Source: Serinus canaria
Lineage: Eukaryota; Chordata; Aves; Passeriformes; Fringillidae
Length of the DNA: 64,000 bases
NCBI RefSeq assembly: GCF_022539315.1
Contig: NC_066331.1
Span: 10,448,015-10,512,014, forward strand
Reading direction: 5' to 3'
Under the pieces are notes generated by a model. It made no database searches. It was given only the letters and a program-made list of their open reading frames with translations, and was not told the DNA's origin. This document shows, one piece after another, positions 55,007-64,000 of this stretch (positions are counted from its first letter, which is position 1; every line of letters begins with the position of its first letter). The translations under genes were made by a program, and so were the position numbers.

Positions 55007-55371
55007 CCAGGGCTGGCTGGCATTCCCCAGGGCTGGCTGGCATTCCCCAGGGATGGCTGGCATTCCCCAGGGGTGGCTGGCATTGCCCAGGAGCGGCTGG
55101 CATTGCCCAGGGGCGGCTGGCATTGCCCAGGGCTGGCTGGCATTGCCCAGGAGTGGCTGGCATTGCCCAGGGGTGGCTGGCATTCCCCAGGGCTGGCTGG
55201 CATTCCCCAGGGCTGGCTGGCATTCCCCAGGGGTGGCTGGCATTCCCCAGGAGCGGCTGGCATTGCCCAGGAGCGGCTGGCATTGCCCAGGAGCGGCTGG
55301 CATTGCCCAGGGGCGGCTGGCATTGCCCAGGGCTGGCTGGCATTCCCCAGGGCTGGCTGGCATTCCCCAGG
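55007..55371. repeat. 20-bp GGCTGGCATTCCCCAGGG minisatellite
   Basis: Seventeen full units at exact 20-bp spacing from 55021, plus partial units at both ends, with no indels. Variation is limited to CATTC/CATTG and a GGCT/GAGC/GGGT box. Each frame repeats every 20 codons and both strands are open, so coding is not implied. Confidence 0.97.
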
Positions 55372-55411
55372 ATTTCACTTGCTGAACTCAGAACTCGAGT
55401 TCTTCTCTCAG

Positions 55412-55608
55412 CAGAGAGCTGCTGCCACAGGAAAGTGGCCCTGAAGAGGCAGCAGGATCGTGGAGGCCACCAAATGATGGGGAAAGTTTTTTGTGGCAGG
55501 GCTGGGGAGGCTGCAGCTCCAGCTGGGTTTTGGGGATGGCAGAGATGGAGGAGCTCCCTGCAGAGCTGGGAGATGCTGAGCTCCATAAGCTCTCACCCAG
55601 AGGAGTGA
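55412..55608 (+). CDS. candidate terminal coding exon
   Basis: Acceptor GAGTTCTTCTCTCAG ends at 55411. Entered in phase 1, the frame reads ESCCHRKVALKRQQDRGG, passes through a third cysteine, and ends SSISSHPEE before TGA at 55606-55608. AATAAA follows at 55708-55713, with a GT-rich GGTGGTGAAGTG about 40 bp later, the normal layout of a short 3' UTR. The frame agrees with the two upstream candidate exons. The peptide is not recognised. GC-driven chance openness is the alternative. Confidence 0.2.
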
Positions 55609-55707
55609 GAATGGCCTGCTTGCAGAAACTCTCATCTCTCCAGTGGAGAGGCTTTGCTGGGATTAGGGAGAGGCATGAAAAGAACAGATAGCTGTGAAAT
55701 ATCTGAC

Positions 55708-55713
55708 AATAAA
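55708..55713 (+). terminator. AATAAA polyadenylation signal of candidate gene
   Basis: AATAAA in CTGACAATAAAGCTG, 100 bp after the candidate stop codon, with GT-rich sequence downstream near 55750. Confidence 0.3.
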
Positions 55714-55923
55714 GCTGTGACCCCAGAAGGGTCCCCTGCACCGAGATCTCTGGTGGTGAAGTGTCTCCTCCCCATGTCACACTGGGTACAGGGTGACCCT
55801 GGGGCTGCCCAGGCCAGAAGGAAGCAGGGTTTGTCTGATCTGGGGATCCCAAACCCTTGTTTTCCATGGTCTGGAAGGTTCTGCCTTGGGAAGAAGAGGC
55901 AGAAATGAAGGAGGGAACAGTAA

Positions 55924-56180
55924 TGACAGAACCATGGAATGGATGGGGTTGGAAGGGACCTCAAAGCTCATCCAGTGCCACTCCTGCCATGGTAGGGCCA
56001 CCTCCCACTGTCCCAGGGCCACCTCCCACTGTCCCAGGTGCTCCCAGCCCCAATGTCCAGCCTGGCCTTGGGCACTGCCAGGGATGCAGGGGCAGCCCCA
56101 GCTGCTCTGGGCACCCTGTGCCCACCCTCATGTCATAAACCCCTCCTTATATATCTCAATCTCTCCTCTTTTAGACAAGA
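55924..56180 (-). mobile_element. CR1 LINE 3' part, antisense
   Basis: ACCATGGAATGGATGGGGTT, GGAAGGGACCTCAAAGCTCA, TCCAGTGCCACTCCTGCCAT, CAGCCTGGCCTTGGGCACTG and ATCTCAATCTCTCCTCTTTT are complement-strand CR1. GGCCACCTCCCACTGTCCCA is tandemly duplicated near 55996-56038. Confidence 0.85.
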
Positions 56181-58085
56181 CCTCTTCTCCTGGCATTCTC
56201 CAGCACTCTGCCTGTGGAGCCACTGGACATCCCCTGCTCCAGGAATTCTGCTCTGAACACCCACAGATCTGCCCTGCCAGGAGAGCAGAGCAGGGAGTTC
56301 TCCCCTCCCCTGAGGGCAGGAGGCTGTGCAGCCTCTGGAGCAGTAATTTCCCCTCTGGAGCAGCCCAGCCACGGGGCTCCTGCTGGAGGAGCTTCCCATC
56401 CCCTCCTGAGCTGCCTCGGGGTTGCTCTGCTCAGGAGCCTTTGGCAGCCCTGGTGCTTTGTGCTCTGCCTGTGTCACTCTTTGTAAGCTGGAGCTGCTCC
56501 GTGTTGAGATGGACACTGATAAATGCTGTAATCACATGGGGCTGCCTGAGCCAAGAGGTTTGAAACCACTTTTCTTCCTCCTTTTCTTCCCTTTTTTTCC
56601 TCTTAGTGTCACATCTTGTACCGTTTTAGCTTTCCCTTTCACAGCCTTGTTCCTCCTCTGGAAACATCTGCTGAGGGAAAACCAGGGGGAGTGAGGGTGG
56701 TGTGCAAGGCACACACGGCTCTGAGGACAGGGACCAGGTTCAAGGTTAACCCTGGGAAGGTTTGAGGTCCCTTCCAGGCAGAACTCTGCTCCTGCAACTC
56801 TGCCTCGTGCTCCTGGCCTCCCTCCACTGCCAGGGAAGCAGGATTTGGCCCCTGGGCTGTGGCCAGCCCTGTGTGCTCTCCCCAGCCCAGCCTGGGCTCT
56901 GCAGAGGATCAGGCTGAAAAATGGATTAAAAAAGAAATGGATAATGCAGGAGGAAGGAGTCTCAGTCTCCTCCCTGCCCTCAGGTGGGCAGCTGCCAGGG
57001 AAGGGCTGGGTGCCATCCACACCTGGCTGGGCTGCTCTGGAGCCTTCAGCACCCTGCATCTCCTCATCATCACCTGCTCCACCTTCCTTTGGGAGACATC
57101 AAAGCCCTGTGAGGAACAGCCCAGGTGACTTAGGGACCCCTGGGTGGGGTGGGGAGCAGCTCTTCCTCCTCCTGCTCTGCCAGGCTTACCTGCAGCCTCC
57201 TTCAGACATTTCCAGGTCCTGTCTGAGTTTCCAGAGCTGCCTGTCCCTCCTGGCCACCAGCCCCTCAGCAAGCAGGCTGCAGTCCTGGGGGTCCTGTCCT
57301 CAGCATGAACCTGGTAAATGTGCTTTGCTGGGGAGGGTTTGGGCTCACTCCTGAGCTGCCTGTCTGTGATTTATCTCCCTGAGCCTGCCCAGGCACTCAG
57401 GCCAACCCAGAGCCACTTGAGCTCCATTTCCCACTTGCCGTGCACGACCTTTCAGGAGAGGGAAATGCTTTCCCATTATCTGCTTAAAGGCATCTTTATT
57501 TTGCCATTGTATTTCTCAGCCATTTTCCTGTAAATCTCAATAAAACAGCCGGGGTTACTGCAAGAGCTCTTTTAACAATGAAAGCAGCTTTGCCCTAAAA
57601 GTTGCATTCAGCCTAATGAAGATCCATCTGCTGCAGCAAAAACTCAGGGAAATAATGAGGGGAAATAGGTTTGGTGAGCACATCCTTCACTCTGAGAGCA
57701 GCCAGGAGCTCCCCTGCCTGTTGTGAAGGAGTAGAGGAACATTTTGTGCCCTTTGGCTTGCAGTCAGTAAATAATGAGAAGCAGGCAGCTGCTGAAGGTT
57801 TGCCCAGCCCGAGCTGCTGCTGGGAGCCAGGGCTGAGGCAGAAACACAGGTCAGACCTGAGCCCTGCAGAAATGCCAGGGCAGGGGGCACCTTTGTGTGC
57901 ATTAGAAATGTCAGCAGCTCTCTGATGTTGGCTGGGCCACGCTCCAAAGGCTTTGGGAGACGTTCTGGCCAAGTGGGAAAGAGCTGAAAGCCAGCAGATC
58001 CCTTCTCCTGCTGAGGGCTCAGTGCTGGGAGCCCGCAGAGCAAAGGCAGCACTGAACTTGCACGGACCTGGAGCTCCTGGGGGCT
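56181..58085. other. unique-looking sequence with one strong acceptor-like site
   Basis: A 40-nt pyrimidine tract ending CTCTTAG at 56606 precedes a frame coding a hydrophobic helix. ATTAAA near 56933 and AATAAA near 57539 lack context. A possible CR1 3' stub is at 56758-56800. Nothing else recognised. Confidence 0.35.
56607..56694 (+). other. acceptor followed by a hydrophobic-helix frame
   Basis: After the CTCTTAG acceptor, the phase-2 frame reads VTSCTVLAFPFTALFLLWKH and stops at TGA 56692-56694 within eight more residues, which would be a C-terminal membrane helix. Upstream sequence in the same frame is also hydrophobic because it is the pyrimidine tract. No polyadenylation signal follows closely. 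Confidence 0.12.
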
Positions 58086-59318
58086 GCCTCAGCACACACA
58101 GCACAGACTGTACACACTGCTCAGCACACACTGCTCACACTGCTCAGCACACACTGCTCAGCACACACAGCTCACACAGCACACACTGCTCAGCACACAC
58201 TGCTCACCTCACACAGCACACACTGCTCAGCACACACAGCACAGACTGTACACACTGCTCAGCACACACTGCTCAGCACACACTGCTCAGCACACACTGC
58301 TCAGCACACACTGCTCAGCACACACTGCTCAGCACACACAGCTCACCTCACACAGCACACACTGCTCAGCACACACTGCTCAGCACACACAGCACAGACT
58401 GCACACACTGCTCAGCACACACTGCTCAGCACACACTGCTCAGCACACACTGCTCAGCACACACTGCTCACACAGCACAGACTGTACACACTGCTCAGCA
58501 CACACAGCTCACACTGCTCAGCACACACTGCTCACACAGCACACACTGCTCACACAGCACAGACTGTACACACTGCTCAGCACACACAGCACAGACTGCA
58601 CACACTGCTCAGCACACACAGCTCACACTGCTCAGCACACACTGCTCACACAGCACACACTGCTCACACAGCACAGACTGTACACACTGCTCAGCACACA
58701 CAGCACAGACTGCACACACTGCTCAGCACACACAGCTCACACTGCTCACCTCACACAGCACACACAGCACAGACTGTACACACTGCTCAGCACACACTGC
58801 TCAGCACACACTGCTCACACAGCACACACAGCACAGACTGTACACACTGCTCAAACAGTACACACAGCTCACACAGCTCACACTGCTCAGCACACACAGC
58901 ACAGACTGTACACACTGCTCTGCACACACAGCTCACACTGCTCACCTCACACAGCACAGACAGTACAAGCTTCTCACACTGCTCACCTCATTCAGCACAC
59001 ACAGCACACACTGCTCAGCACACACAGCACACTGCTCACCACTCACACCATACACAGCACACACTGCTCACACTGCTCACCTCACATTGCTCAGCACTCA
59101 CAGCTCACACTGCTCACCTCACACAGCACACCCTACCCTGCTCACATTGCTCAGCACACACACACAGCACACGCTGCTCAGCACACACTGCTCAGCTCAC
59201 GCTGCTCAGCACACACTGCTCAGCTCACGCTGCTCAGCACACACTGCTCAGCACACACTGCTCACACTGCTCACCTCACCCTGCTCAGCTCACACTGCTC
59301 ACAGTGCTCACCCCATCC
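58086..59318. repeat. CACACTGCTCAG minisatellite, about 1.2 kb
   Basis: 12-bp units CAGCACACACTG/CTCAGCACACAC with CACAGACTGTACACACTG variants and CTCACCTCACA spacers. Contains two apparently identical 114-bp higher-order copies at 58506-58619 and 58620-58733. A 537-codon plus frame runs through it only because units lack stops in that register. Confidence 0.95.
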
Positions 59319-60273
59319 CCATGCTCAGGGCCGTGAACAGGAAGGGCAGAGTCTGGAGGAGGCCGTTCTGCAGCCCCATCCTTCACTCCCTCCCCGTTCC
59401 ACGAGCTCCCAGTGCCAACAGCACACACTCCAAGTACGCTTCCCTGCTTTTCTCCCTGCTCACAGCCAGCATTTCCATTTCCTCTCCCATTTGGGAAGGC
59501 AGAATTACAGCACAGACCAGGTCTGCTTTACAAAAGTGTTGGCGAGGCAGAGTTGGAACCCATTAAGCGAGAGCTTGGCTCTTATGCTAATTTTCATTTT
59601 AATAAAGAACAAATGGGCTGGGCTGCCACACAAAAGCGTGGAGCTGCTCCGAAAGGAGCAGGAACAGAGCTGGGAGCAGCACAGCCCCGCTGTGTTATTG
59701 GGTTTGGGGGTGGAAAACTCCTGCAAATCATTCGTGGCCGTTGTCTAAATGGAAGGCGCAGGGAATAATTTGAAGCAGGGAAGCATTAAGAAAGTAAAGG
59801 ATCCACTTCTGCCCTCATTTGCTCAGCTTAAACACCTTGCTTTGTTTGCTGCCCTTGTTAGAGAAATTGTGCCTCAGTTAAACTTAAAATATGAGTGTGA
59901 TTATCGAACCCAAATATAAACCAATAGAGAGCAGAAAACACTATTCATAGCCACGGAGAGCAGGAGCTTTGCATAATTTCCATAGTGTGTCATGCATTTC
60001 TAGGAAGGAGAAAAAGGTCTTGAAAAGAAGCAGCTGACAGGGAAATCATTATGAGAGATTTCTATGCTCACAGGGTAGCCCTAAACGAGAATAATGTTGT
60101 TCTGGAAAATAACACTTGCAAAGTTATTTGGGCCTGAAGTTCCCCACGGGCTCCTGGGGGGCTTTGCAGAAGTGCTGAATCAGGGCAGAGGAGGCAAAAC
60201 ATTTGCACAGGAGCCACACAGGGAAATCAGCACTTCTGGCTCCCAGCGTGACCTGCCAGGCTGCAGGAAAGGA
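59319..60273. other. unique-looking sequence, conserved-element-like in part
   Basis: 59560-60120 is AT-richer, non-repetitive and full of TAAT, TTTGCAT and ATGCTAATTTTCATT words, like vertebrate conserved non-coding DNA. No exon pair recognised. Confidence 0.35.
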
Positions 60274-60395
60274 TCCTGCATCCCCCTGCATCCCCCTGCA
60301 TCCTCCTGCATCCCCCTGCATCCTCCTGTATCCCCCTGCCTCCTCCTGCCTCCTCCTGCCTCCTCCTGTATCCCCCTGCATCCTCCTGCATCCTG
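60274..60395. repeat. CTGCATCCCC/CTGCATCCTC tandem repeat
   Basis: About ten to twelve 10-bp pyrimidine-rich units with CTGCCTCCTC and CTGTATCCCC variants. Confidence 0.9.
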
Positions 60396-61079
60396 GGCTT
60401 GTCTGGGAGCAGGGAGCAATCCTTGGGGACGGGGACAATCCATGGGGACAGCCTTCTGAAACTCGGTGTCGAGATTCTCCTCTCTCACCCCGTCCTGGGG
60501 ACCCCCAAACACCACCACAGGCAGACAGAGCCAGGGCAGAGCTTTGGGCTGCCCTGGGCACCCCAAGAGGGGTCGGCGTGCCCACCCCAGCACCCCCAGG
60601 GGTCACTGCTCTGCCCCTGCAGGGACCCCCATAAGGGACAGTGGGACAGGATGGGGCTCCCAGGCCAGCTGGGTCCCAGTGAGCCCTCCCTGCTGGGGCT
60701 GGCAGGTGATCCCCAGTCCCCAGGGAGCTGGGAGGAAGCAGCTCCATCCCACGGGAATGCAAATAAATCCCCTTTTCTTCCCGCTAATTTGTTTCCGTGC
60801 AGAATAAATTGAATATGTAATTTCATTTTCTCTCTTGGAGCATTAACAACCTTGGAATTGTTGGGATTCACAATGAAGACAACAAACAAGTAATTACTGA
60901 CGAGCTGATATGGCTGTGGAGAGGAGAATGCCATTGATTTTAATTCTCGGCAGCCCTGTTTACTCTCCCCTTGCATTAGGCATAATAAAGTGCTACAGTA
61001 GATTATGTTCTGCTGTAAAGCAGTTCCTAGCAGCCTCCACAAACTGCTCCTCACCAGGGGACAGCCCTCACCAGCACCC
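60396..61079. other. unique-looking sequence, conserved-element-like in part
   Basis: 60760-61020 is AT-rich (GAATATGTAATTTCATTTTC, CAAGTAATTACTGACGAG, CATTGATTTTAATTC) and non-repetitive. No exon recognised. Confidence 0.35.
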
Positions 61080-61260
61080 CGGGGCAGCCTCTCCACCCTC
61101 ACAGGGAGCAATTCCTTCCCAATGTTTATTTCAATCTGTTCCCTTCCAGGTTAAAACCATTCCCCTTCTCCTACCCCTGCAGGTCCTTGTCCCAGCTCCC
61201 TCTCCAGCTCCCTGCAAACCCCCTGAGGTTCTGGAAGGTTCTCCAAGACCTTCAGAGCTC
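61080..61260 (-). mobile_element. CR1 LINE fragment, antisense, seed of a minisatellite
   Basis: CAGCCTCTCCACCCTCACAG, GGTTAAAACCATTCCCCTTC, AGGTCCTTGTCCCAGCTCCC and CCCTGAGGTTCTGGAAGG follow antisense CR1 order. From 61211 the CR1 segment becomes the repeat unit. Confidence 0.75.
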
Positions 61261-61510
61261 TCTGCAAACCCCCTGAGGTTCCGGAAGGTTCTCCAAGACC
61301 TTCAGAGCTCTCTGCAAACCCCCTGAGGTTCCGGAAGGTTCTCCAAGACCTTCAGAGCTCTCTGCAAACCCCCTGAGGTTCTGGAAGGTTCTCCAGGACC
61401 TTCAGAGCTCTCTGCAAACCCCCTGAGGTTCTGGAAGGTTCTCCAGGACCTTCAAAGCTCTCTGCAAACCCCCTGAGGTTCTGGAAGGTTCTCCAAGACC
61501 TTCAGAGCTC
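61211..61510. repeat. 50-bp minisatellite, six copies
   Basis: Exact 50-bp register at 61211, 61261, 61311, 61361, 61411 and 61461. The unit starts TCTGCAAACCCCCTGAGGTT and ends ACCTTCAGAGCTC. Differences are single substitutions (TTCTGG/TTCCGG, CCAAGA/CCAGGA). Confidence 0.97.
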
Positions 61511-63345
61511 CAGTGTGCAAGGCCCTGAGCAAACTGCTCTCATTGACAAATATTTATTTCAGCAGCCAGCAGCACAAATCCTCTGGGAGGCTCAGGAGTC
61601 GAAGTTTGCCCTGTCTTGTCCCCTCCCTGTGCAAACCCAGAGCACCAGGAATATTTGTGTGTCTGCTCTGGGGTGCCCTGAGCCCCAGGGGAGCCCTGAC
61701 TTTGTCCCTCATCCATGGAGAAAGTTTCCTGAACTCCAGAACAGACTGGAACCCACCAAAGTGTGCAATAGATTACAGAGAGCAGTGTGGGTGTGTCACT
61801 GGGTGAGAAATTGAGGGTTTGGGGTTTTTAGTGTGCTGTGGATGGCAGCAGGATGGAGGCACAGGGTGTCATCCTGGGTTTCTGCTTCATGCTGCTTCTT
61901 CCTCCTTCTCCAAGGGTTTGGGTGGCATTTTGTAATTGGGCAGGAAAGTCCCCACTGGGGCTCTGTGGGATCAGTTATTGGGTTAAAAGGGAAGATAATC
62001 CAGGTGTCACCTCTTAATTGGACAGTTTGGCTTTAGAAGCCCTTGGACCAAGAGATTGTTGGGCATTTTGTGCCTTCTAATGAAAAGCTGCAGAACTCAG
62101 GGCTGTGAGGCTGTTTCACTGGTGAGAAATAACAAATACCTGAGTGCCAACATGAACTGCTGCCTCAAGTGCCACCAATGCTGACCAGAGAACCCCACAG
62201 CTGGCACCCCCACACCTCCCAGGGCTGGGCAGGACGTGCTGCCCCTTCCAGGGGCACAGGGATGCTCTGCAGTTTGCCACCTTCAGCCCAGAGAGGTTTG
62301 TGCTCCTTCTCCTCGTGTCCCTGGGGGCACAGCTCCAAGGCAGGTGCTGCAAACTCCCCCTGTCCCTGTTCCCATTGCCTCCCCATCACCTCTGGGCGTG
62401 TTCCTGCAAGAAACTCTCGGAGTTTCATTAAAATGGGCCTTTTTTCCCATGTTTTTGCTGCTTTCTGAGCTCCACCTTCACTTCCATGGGATCTTTGATG
62501 CTCTGCCTTAGACTGGCTCCTGGTGCTGCAGGCAGAGCTCACCAGCTCTCAGAAGGGTCTTTCCCAGCCTAATTAATTATTTAAAGAAGTTGAAATGGTG
62601 AGTGATCCTTAAAGAAGGCGTTGTCTCCTCTCAATTATCTTTCCAGAGGTTTCCCTGCTCTGCCTGAGTGGGGTGAGAGCCTTGCTCAAGCACTGGCAGT
62701 TCACTAATTCCCCAATTAATATAACACGTGTTTACCCAGGGATGAATTCCTATTTTAGCAGCCCTGGCAGCATCACTGACCTTGCTCAGCTCCCACCCTG
62801 AGTGTTTCTCTCACAGGACACACACACACCCCGACTTCATTACACAAATATTCCTCTTTATTACACGACATTCCCAAATTAACCTCTTGCAAGAGGCTCC
62901 TCAGTTGATAAAGAGCACAGGAAAAGCCATTAACATCTAATTAAGAACCAGAATCATCCAATAGGATTCCTTGGTATCGCCTCCAAAAATTTTTCTTCCT
63001 CTTCAACTCCCAAATGACATGAAAAATGGAGGGTGAAATGTCCCAAGAAATAAATTACAATAAAAGAAATGTTATTAATATTTATTATTAATATATAAAT
63101 AAGATAATACATATTATATATTTAATAACTATTATTAATATATGAATAATATCTTAAATGTTATATGCACAAATATAAATGTATAAAATGTATTTTTATA
63201 AATAATATATAAATATTATAGATAACAAAATTAAATAATCCCCTCAGGATGAAATCTACAGCCTTTCATGAGCAGGTTCAGGTGAAAGCTTTGGGATTGA
63301 CAATTGGGAATTGGGATTTTTGTGTGAGGGGAGCTCTTCTGGCAC
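61511..63345. other. unique-looking sequence, no gene seen
   Basis: 62560-63000 is AT-richer with TAATTAATTATTTAAAG. 63060-63235 is low-complexity TATTATTAATATATAAAT-like DNA. No repeat family or exon pair recognised. Confidence 0.4.
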
Positions 63346-63348
63346 AGC

Positions 63349-64000
63349 TCCGTGCCCATTTTTTATAGCCTGGGAATGCTCCATGCCCATTTTTTATAGC
63401 CTGGAAATGCTCCATGCCCATTTTTTATAACTTGGAAATGCTCCATGCCCATTTTTTATAACTTGGAAATGCTCCAGGCCCATTTTTTATAACCTGGGAA
63501 TGCTCCATGCCCATTTTTTTATAACATGGAAATGCTCCATGCCCATTTTTTATAACATGAGAAATGCTCCATGCCCATTTTTTATAACCTGGGAATGCTC
63601 CATGCCCATTTTTTATAGCCTGGGAATGCTCCATGCCCATTTTTTATAACCTGGAAATGCTCCATGCCCATTTTTTATAGCCTGGGAATGCTCCATGCCC
63701 ATTTTTTTATAATATGGGAAATGCTCCATGCCCATTTTTTATAGCCTGGGAATGCTCCATGCCCATTTTTTATAACATGAGAAATGCTCCATGCCCATTT
63801 TTTATAACTTGGAAATGCTCCATGCCCATTTTTTATAACATGAGAAATGCTCCATGCCCATTTTTTATAACCTGGGAATGCTCCATGCCCATTTTTTATA
63901 GCCTGGAAATGCTCCATGCCCATTTTTTATAGCCTGGAAATGCTCCATGCCCATTCTTTATAACCTGGGAATGCTCCATGCCCATTTTTTATAACCTGGG
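63349..64000. repeat. 31-bp satellite-like array running off the right edge
   Basis: About 21 copies of GCCTGGGAATGCTCCATGCC + CATTTTTTATA with GCCTGG/ACTTGG/ACATGAG variants and T6/T7 length changes. It still continues at base 64000, so its true size is unknown. Minus-strand Met-Glu-His-Ser frames are products of the repeat. Confidence 0.97.

Noticed and set aside
54677..55586. Minus-strand 20-residue repeat proteins
   Set aside because: Products of the 20-bp minisatellite, which is open in both strands and several frames.
51285..55608. Assignment of the candidate gene to GPR15LG or a chemokine
   Set aside because: Only a signal peptide and a CCHR/CC motif agree. Cysteine spacing and the rest do not, so no symbol is given.
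57953..59566. 537-codon His/Thr-rich plus frame
   Set aside because: Longest frame in the window, but it is the CACACTGCTCAG array plus flanks, with no homolog recognised and no codon bias.
1..64000. CRISPR array, operons, tRNA or rRNA genes
   Set aside because: The direct repeats are contiguous tandem repeats without unique spacers, the DNA is vertebrate-like, and no tRNA cloverleaf or rRNA core wording was seen.

Overview
This window looks like nuclear DNA of a bird, most likely a passerine. It carries many 3' pieces of CR1 LINEs, in which the sense strand ends with wording such as AGGTCCCTTCCAACCCAAAC and a degenerate ATTCTRTGATT tail. It also carries many single retroviral LTRs with TG...CA ends; four of them have exact 6-bp target duplications, which is the class II (ERVK-like) pattern. 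The background is GC-rich, poor in CpG and crowded with minisatellites, as in avian microchromosomal or subtelomeric DNA. Host class is recognised from repeat wording held in memory. No database search was run.

There is no complete protein-coding gene I can name, and no tRNA, rRNA, operon or CRISPR array. Nearly all long open frames are tandem arrays whose units contain no stop codon, or CR1 and LTR shadows. The best gene-like signal is a speculative three-exon model at 51.2-55.7 kb on the + strand. It has a TATA-like box, a signal-peptide first exon, three phase-1 splice junctions, a stop codon and AATAAA. Its middle exon takes its splice acceptor from an antisense LTR. Weaker exon-like patches lie at 21.8-22.2 kb (-), 46.7-46.9 kb (-) and 56.6 kb (+). 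A CpG-richer patch at 42.1-42.5 kb is the only promoter-like base composition.

Layout. 0-8.3 kb: CR1 (1-450), an array of GGACATGTCC palindromes (1.4 kb), a CCTGTC array (3.1-3.7 kb), two antisense LTRs (4.5 and 5.8 kb), CR1s, then a CR1 running directly into a telomere-like CCCTAA array (7.3-7.7 kb) and a polypyrimidine array (7.9-8.3 kb). 9.9-11.4 kb: a 1.5-kb array of AGATAA units. 14.1-14.9 and 16.0-16.7 kb: two C-rich minisatellites. 18.2 kb: a perfect hairpin. 19.3-20.0 kb: a 682-bp solo LTR. 20-31 kb: mostly unique sequence with CR1 pieces. 31.4-33.4 kb: two solo LTRs and a CR1. 34-43 kb: LTR fragments, small tandem repeats, AT-rich DNA, a long CR1-like element, and a solo LTR at 42.8 kb. 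44-50 kb: unique sequence with three LTRs. 51-56 kb: the candidate gene, with a 36-bp palindrome and several small arrays inside it. 58.1-59.3 kb: a 1.2-kb CACACTGCTCAG array. 61.2-61.5 kb: a 50-bp minisatellite that arose inside a CR1. 63.3-64.0 kb: a 31-bp satellite that runs off the window.

The elements do not form a pathway. What ties the window together is repeat biology: retroelement insertion, then local tandem amplification, sometimes starting within a retroelement. Several arrays contain a consensus transcription-factor site in nearly every unit.
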